The position numbers and the translations under genes are program-made. From Paraburkholderia caffeinitolerans (GTDB taxonomy: Bacteria; Pseudomonadota; Gammaproteobacteria; Burkholderiales; Burkholderiaceae), in the NCBI RefSeq assembly GCF_902859945.1, contig NZ_CADIKL010000037.1:1-64000 (forward strand): 64,000 bases of DNA, in the 5' to 3' direction. Positions 61,320-64,000 of the stretch are shown piece by piece. Positions within the stretch are counted from its first letter, which is position 1. Every line of letters begins with the position of its first letter. The notes under the pieces are model-generated. The model was not told the DNA's origin, did not search any database, and worked only from the letters and a program-made list of their open reading frames with translations.

Positions 61320-63329
61320 ATGCCCGTTTCCCAGCCTTCAGCCGAATCCGCGTTCGTCCCGCCGCCCACGGCACTGGCCTGTGACGCGCAGGGCAACGGC
61401 AGCGCTCCCGGCGTGCAAGGCGCGGTCTCGCGTGCCGCGAACGGTCTCGATTCCCTGCTCGATGCGCTGATGCGGCTGGTGGCCCGCCATTTCGGCGTGG
61501 CGGCCGCGTGCGTGTTGCCCGGCGATGCGGCTGCCGGCGCGCCGGCGTGGGCGGGCGTGGGGGGGGACGCCTCGGGCGTCGCTACGTCGGGCGTCGCTAC
61601 GTCGGGCGTCGCGATGCCGTTGCGCGAGGCGCTGGCCGAAATCCGGTCGGCACAGAACGCGCTCGCCATGAATGGTCCGAGCGGCGCGGGTGAGCCGCAT
61701 GGCATCGCTGGCGCGGGCGAGCCGTTCATCGTCAGCGATCTCGGGACGGACCCCGCGTGGCAGGCGTGCCTGTCGCGGGCTAGCGCGCTGCCGTTCCGCT
61801 TCGTGGCGGCCTGGCCGCTGCGCGGGGCGGGCGGCGACCCGCTGGGCAGCCTGTGCCTGCTCGATCATGCGCCACGCGAACTTTCTTCGGACGAGCGCGC
61901 GAGCCTCGACGACTTCGCACGGGTGATCGCGGCGCTGGCGGCGCAGGAATCCATCATCGAAACCCAAGGCGGGCCGTCTCCCGCCGAAGCCATGCTGCTC
62001 GAGGAACTCGACTCGCTGCGCGCCCGCGAGCGGCTTCTCGCGCTCGCCATCGCGGGCAGCGGCACGGGCATTTGGGACCGCGACGTGGTCAGCGGCGAAA
62101 TCTGCTATTCCACGGGCTGGAAAGCGATGCTTGGCTATGCCGCCGACGAGGTGACCAACCGCATCGAAGACAGCTACCAGCGCCTGCACCCCGACGACCT
62201 CGACTACGTGAAGGCCACCATGCAGGCCCACTTCGAAGGCCGCACCGAGCAGTACGAAGTGGAGCACCGCATCCGCTGCAAGGACGGCCGCTACAAGTGG
62301 ATTTGCAGCCGCGGCAAGGTCACCGCGCGCGACGACAACGGCCGCGCGCTGCGCATGATCGGCACCACGACCGACGTGACGTCGATGCACGAGATGGCCG
62401 AGCGCCTGCGCGAGTCGGCCAGCCTCGTCACCAATCTCACGAACGAAGTGCCGGGTCTGGTGTTCCAGTGCCGCCGCACGCCCAACGGCCACATGAGCCT
62501 GCCCTACGCGAGCGCGGGCATCGCGGAGATTTACGAGCTCGCGCCGGCGCAGGTCGCGGCGCATGCGCGCGCGATCGAGGCACTCATTCACCCCGACGAT
62601 CTCGATGCGTACCGCGCGTCGTTCGCGGCTTCGGCGGCCACGCTGGCGCCGTGGCACCTCGAATATCGCGTGTGCCTGCCGCGCCAGGGGCTGCGCTGGC
62701 GGCAGGGCGATGCGAAGCCGCAGCGCCTCGCCGATGGCGTGATCGTCTGGCACGGCTTCATCACCGACGTCACCGAGCGCAAGCGTATCGAGGCCGAGCT
62801 GCAGGAGTTCGCCACGACCGATGGTCTCACGGGGCTCGCGAACCGTCGTCACTTCATGATGCGGCTCGAGGCGCAGCTTGCGCTGCTGCGCCATGCGGGC
62901 AGCGTGGGCAACCCCGGCCACGTCGGCACCGCGAGCGCCGCCGTGCTGATGTGCGACCTCGATCATTTCAAGTCGATCAACGACCGCTTCGGCCACGCCG
63001 TGGGCGACGAAGCCCTGCGCCATTTCGCCGGCATCTTGCGCACGCATCTGCGCGTGGGCGATGTGGCCGGGCGCATCGGCGGCGAGGAATTCGCGCTCCT
63101 GCTGGGCGGCGCCGATCTTGACGGCGCGTGCACGGTCGCGCGCCGCATCCAGGATTGCATCGCCCGTGCGCCGCTCGCGGGCGGGGCCGGCGGGGTGCTG
63201 CTCACGGTTAGCATCGGCGTCACGCAGATGCACGCCGGCGACCCGAGCGTCGAAGCCGCGCTCTCGCGCAGCGACAGCGCGCTCTATCGCGCGAAGAAAG
63301 GCGGGCGCAACCGCATCGAGTGCGCCTGA
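61320..63329 (+). CDS. GAF-PAS-PAS-GGDEF diguanylate cyclase
   Basis: A 669-residue soluble protein: N-terminal GAF-like domain (about 40-200), PAS with PAC (ERLLALAIAGSGTGIWDRDVV through MIGTTTDVTSMHEMAERL), a second PAS (about 365-490), and a GGDEF domain (TTDGLTGLANRRHF, CDLDHFKSINDRFGH, GRIGGEEF). The active site is GGEEF, and the inhibitory I-site RVGD is intact, unlike WspR. It makes cyclic-di-GMP under control of unknown ligands. Confidence 0.95.
   Translation: MPVSQPSAESAFVPPPTALACDAQGNGSAPGVQGAVSRAANGLDSLLDALMRLVARHFGVAAACVLPGDAAAGAPAWAGVGGDASGVATSGVATSGVAMPLREALAEIRSAQNALAMNGPSGAGEPHGIAGAGEPFIVSDLGTDPAWQACLSRASALPFRFVAAWPLRGAGGDPLGSLCLLDHAPRELSSDERASLDDFARVIAALAAQESIIETQGGPSPAEAMLLEELDSLRARERLLALAIAGSGTGIWDRDVVSGEICYSTGWKAMLGYAADEVTNRIEDSYQRLHPDDLDYVKATMQAHFEGRTEQYEVEHRIRCKDGRYKWICSRGKVTARDDNGRALRMIGTTTDVTSMHEMAERLRESASLVTNLTNEVPGLVFQCRRTPNGHMSLPYASAGIAEIYELAPAQVAAHARAIEALIHPDDLDAYRASFAASAATLAPWHLEYRVCLPRQGLRWRQGDAKPQRLADGVIVWHGFITDVTERKRIEAELQEFATTDGLTGLANRRHFMMRLEAQLALLRHAGSVGNPGHVGTASAAVLMCDLDHFKSINDRFGHAVGDEALRHFAGILRTHLRVGDVAGRIGGEEFALLLGGADLDGACTVARRIQDCIARAPLAGGAGGVLLTVSIGVTQMHAGDPSVEAALSRSDSALYRAKKGGRNRIECA
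61572..61616 (+). repeat. 15-bp tandem repeat inside the GGDEF gene
   Basis: TCGGGCGTCGCTACG occurs twice exactly (61572-61586, 61587-61601) and a third time with changes (61602-61616), encoding SGVAT-SGVAT-SGVAM. A very similar stretch is found at about 50847-50888 in wspC. Confidence 0.9.
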
Positions 63330-63503
63330 GCCGCGCTACGTCCGGCGCACCCCGCGCACTTCGCCAACGGCGGATTCAGGCGGGCGGCACGATCCGGTCT
63401 TCATTCCGGCCCTTGGTGTAACGTTCCAGCAAGCCAATTCCTTTCGCGCCGGTGCGCCAGGCGGCGTGCCGCCGCGAAGTGTCTCTGGACGCCGCCGGGT
63501 GGC

Positions 63504-64000
63504 ATGGAGGCGCATTTGCCGGAGTTCGATTCCAGGGTGTCCCACAAGCAGCAGTCCGGCGCGGCAAGCGCATGGGCGCGCGCCGCGCGGGTGGCGATGA
63601 TGGCGCTCGCGGCGGCGCTGCCGGTGCTGCTGTGCGCGGCGTTCACGCGCTACGAAGCTGAGCGCCTCGTGCGCAACGAGGCCGAGCTTGCATCGAATTT
63701 CGTCGTCAATCAGGTGGTCGCGATAGCCGAGCGCGCGCGCAATACGGCGCGGGTTGTCGCGCCGCGCGCCGCCCAGCCGTGCACGGAGCTTGCCGCCGCG
63801 CTCACCTACGGCACGGCCACCGAGCCTTATATCCGCACGCTCAATGTCGTCGACGGCGATCGCCTAGTCTGTTCCTCCGCGCTCGGCAAGCAGATGCCCG
63901 TCATGCACAGCATCGCCGTCGATGGGCGCCTGCCGCGTGGCGATTGGCTCGCGATCGTGCCCCGCACGCCGATGGTGGCCGACCGCGCGGCGCTGCTGGT
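63504..64000 (+). CDS. CSS-motif sensor protein (probable EAL phosphodiesterase), cut by window edge
   Basis: Only the first 165 residues are present: an N-terminal membrane helix (VAMMALAAALPVLLCAAF, about 32-50), then a periplasmic region with Cys at about 99 (AAQPCTELAAALTYG) and the CSS motif (RLVCSSALGKQMP). This layout is typical of CSS-motif domains that precede EAL phosphodiesterase domains, so the missing C-terminus is predicted to degrade cyclic-di-GMP. The ATG at 63504 follows weak GGGTGG. Confidence 0.75.
   Translation, partial: MEAHLPEFDSRVSHKQQSGAASAWARAARVAMMALAAALPVLLCAAFTRYEAERLVRNEAELASNFVVNQVVAIAERARNTARVVAPRAAQPCTELAAALTYGTATEPYIRTLNVVDGDRLVCSSALGKQMPVMHSIAVDGRLPRGDWLAIVPRTPMVADRAALL

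Overview
The window is high-GC, densely coded chromosomal DNA from a betaproteobacterium, most likely a Paraburkholderia/Caballeronia-type member of the Burkholderiaceae. This rests on protein character and gene order: a Burkholderia-type gram-negative porin, a complete Wsp chemosensory operon, a QuiC-type fused dehydroshikimate dehydratase with a type II dehydroquinase, and many LysR regulators. No rRNA, tRNA, CRISPR array, transposase or integrase was seen.

Layout. 0-10.9 kb: mixed housekeeping and detoxification genes (two LysR regulators, LysE exporter, aldo-keto reductase, free methionine sulfoxide reductase, HAD phosphatase, GST, dienelactone hydrolase, nitroreductase). Among them is a 37-residue peptide gene translationally coupled to a flavoprotein of the tryptophan-halogenase/QhpG superfamily (5.0-6.5 kb). 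10.9-20.4 kb: a four-gene MdtABC/MuxABC-type RND efflux operon with its own outer-membrane factor. 20.9-31.4 kb: an accessory-looking stretch with looser codon use, several cupin and VOC genes, three remnants of AraC-type regulators, a LysR/CMD/cupin module, and a DmlR-like LysR divergent from LeuC-LeuD-like hydro-lyase subunits and a 2-hydroxycarboxylate transporter.

31.4-41 kb: ilvD, a porin, a CobS-like AAA ATPase with a CobT-like VWA protein and a membrane J-domain protein, and a PiT phosphate transporter. 41.2-47.2 kb: a quinate/shikimate utilisation locus (quiC divergent from aroQ-aroE-MFS, then a TetR regulator), with a perfect 14-bp palindrome in the divergent promoter region. 47.4-56.6 kb: wspA-wspB-wspC-wspD-wspE-wspF-wspR, a surface-sensing pathway controlling cyclic-di-GMP.

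56.7-61 kb: an ECF sigma factor flanked by two membrane proteins with anti-sigma-like N-termini, convergent with an HtrA-like protease. 61.3-64 kb: a GAF-PAS-PAS-GGDEF diguanylate cyclase and the start of a CSS-motif protein, usually the sensor half of an EAL phosphodiesterase. The last 17 kb is therefore largely devoted to cyclic-di-GMP and envelope signalling.

The best candidate for something undescribed is the peptide/flavoenzyme pair at 5.0-6.5 kb. Second are the LeuCD-like/2HCT catabolic cassette and the doubled anti-sigma arrangement. Functions of these are inferred from context only.
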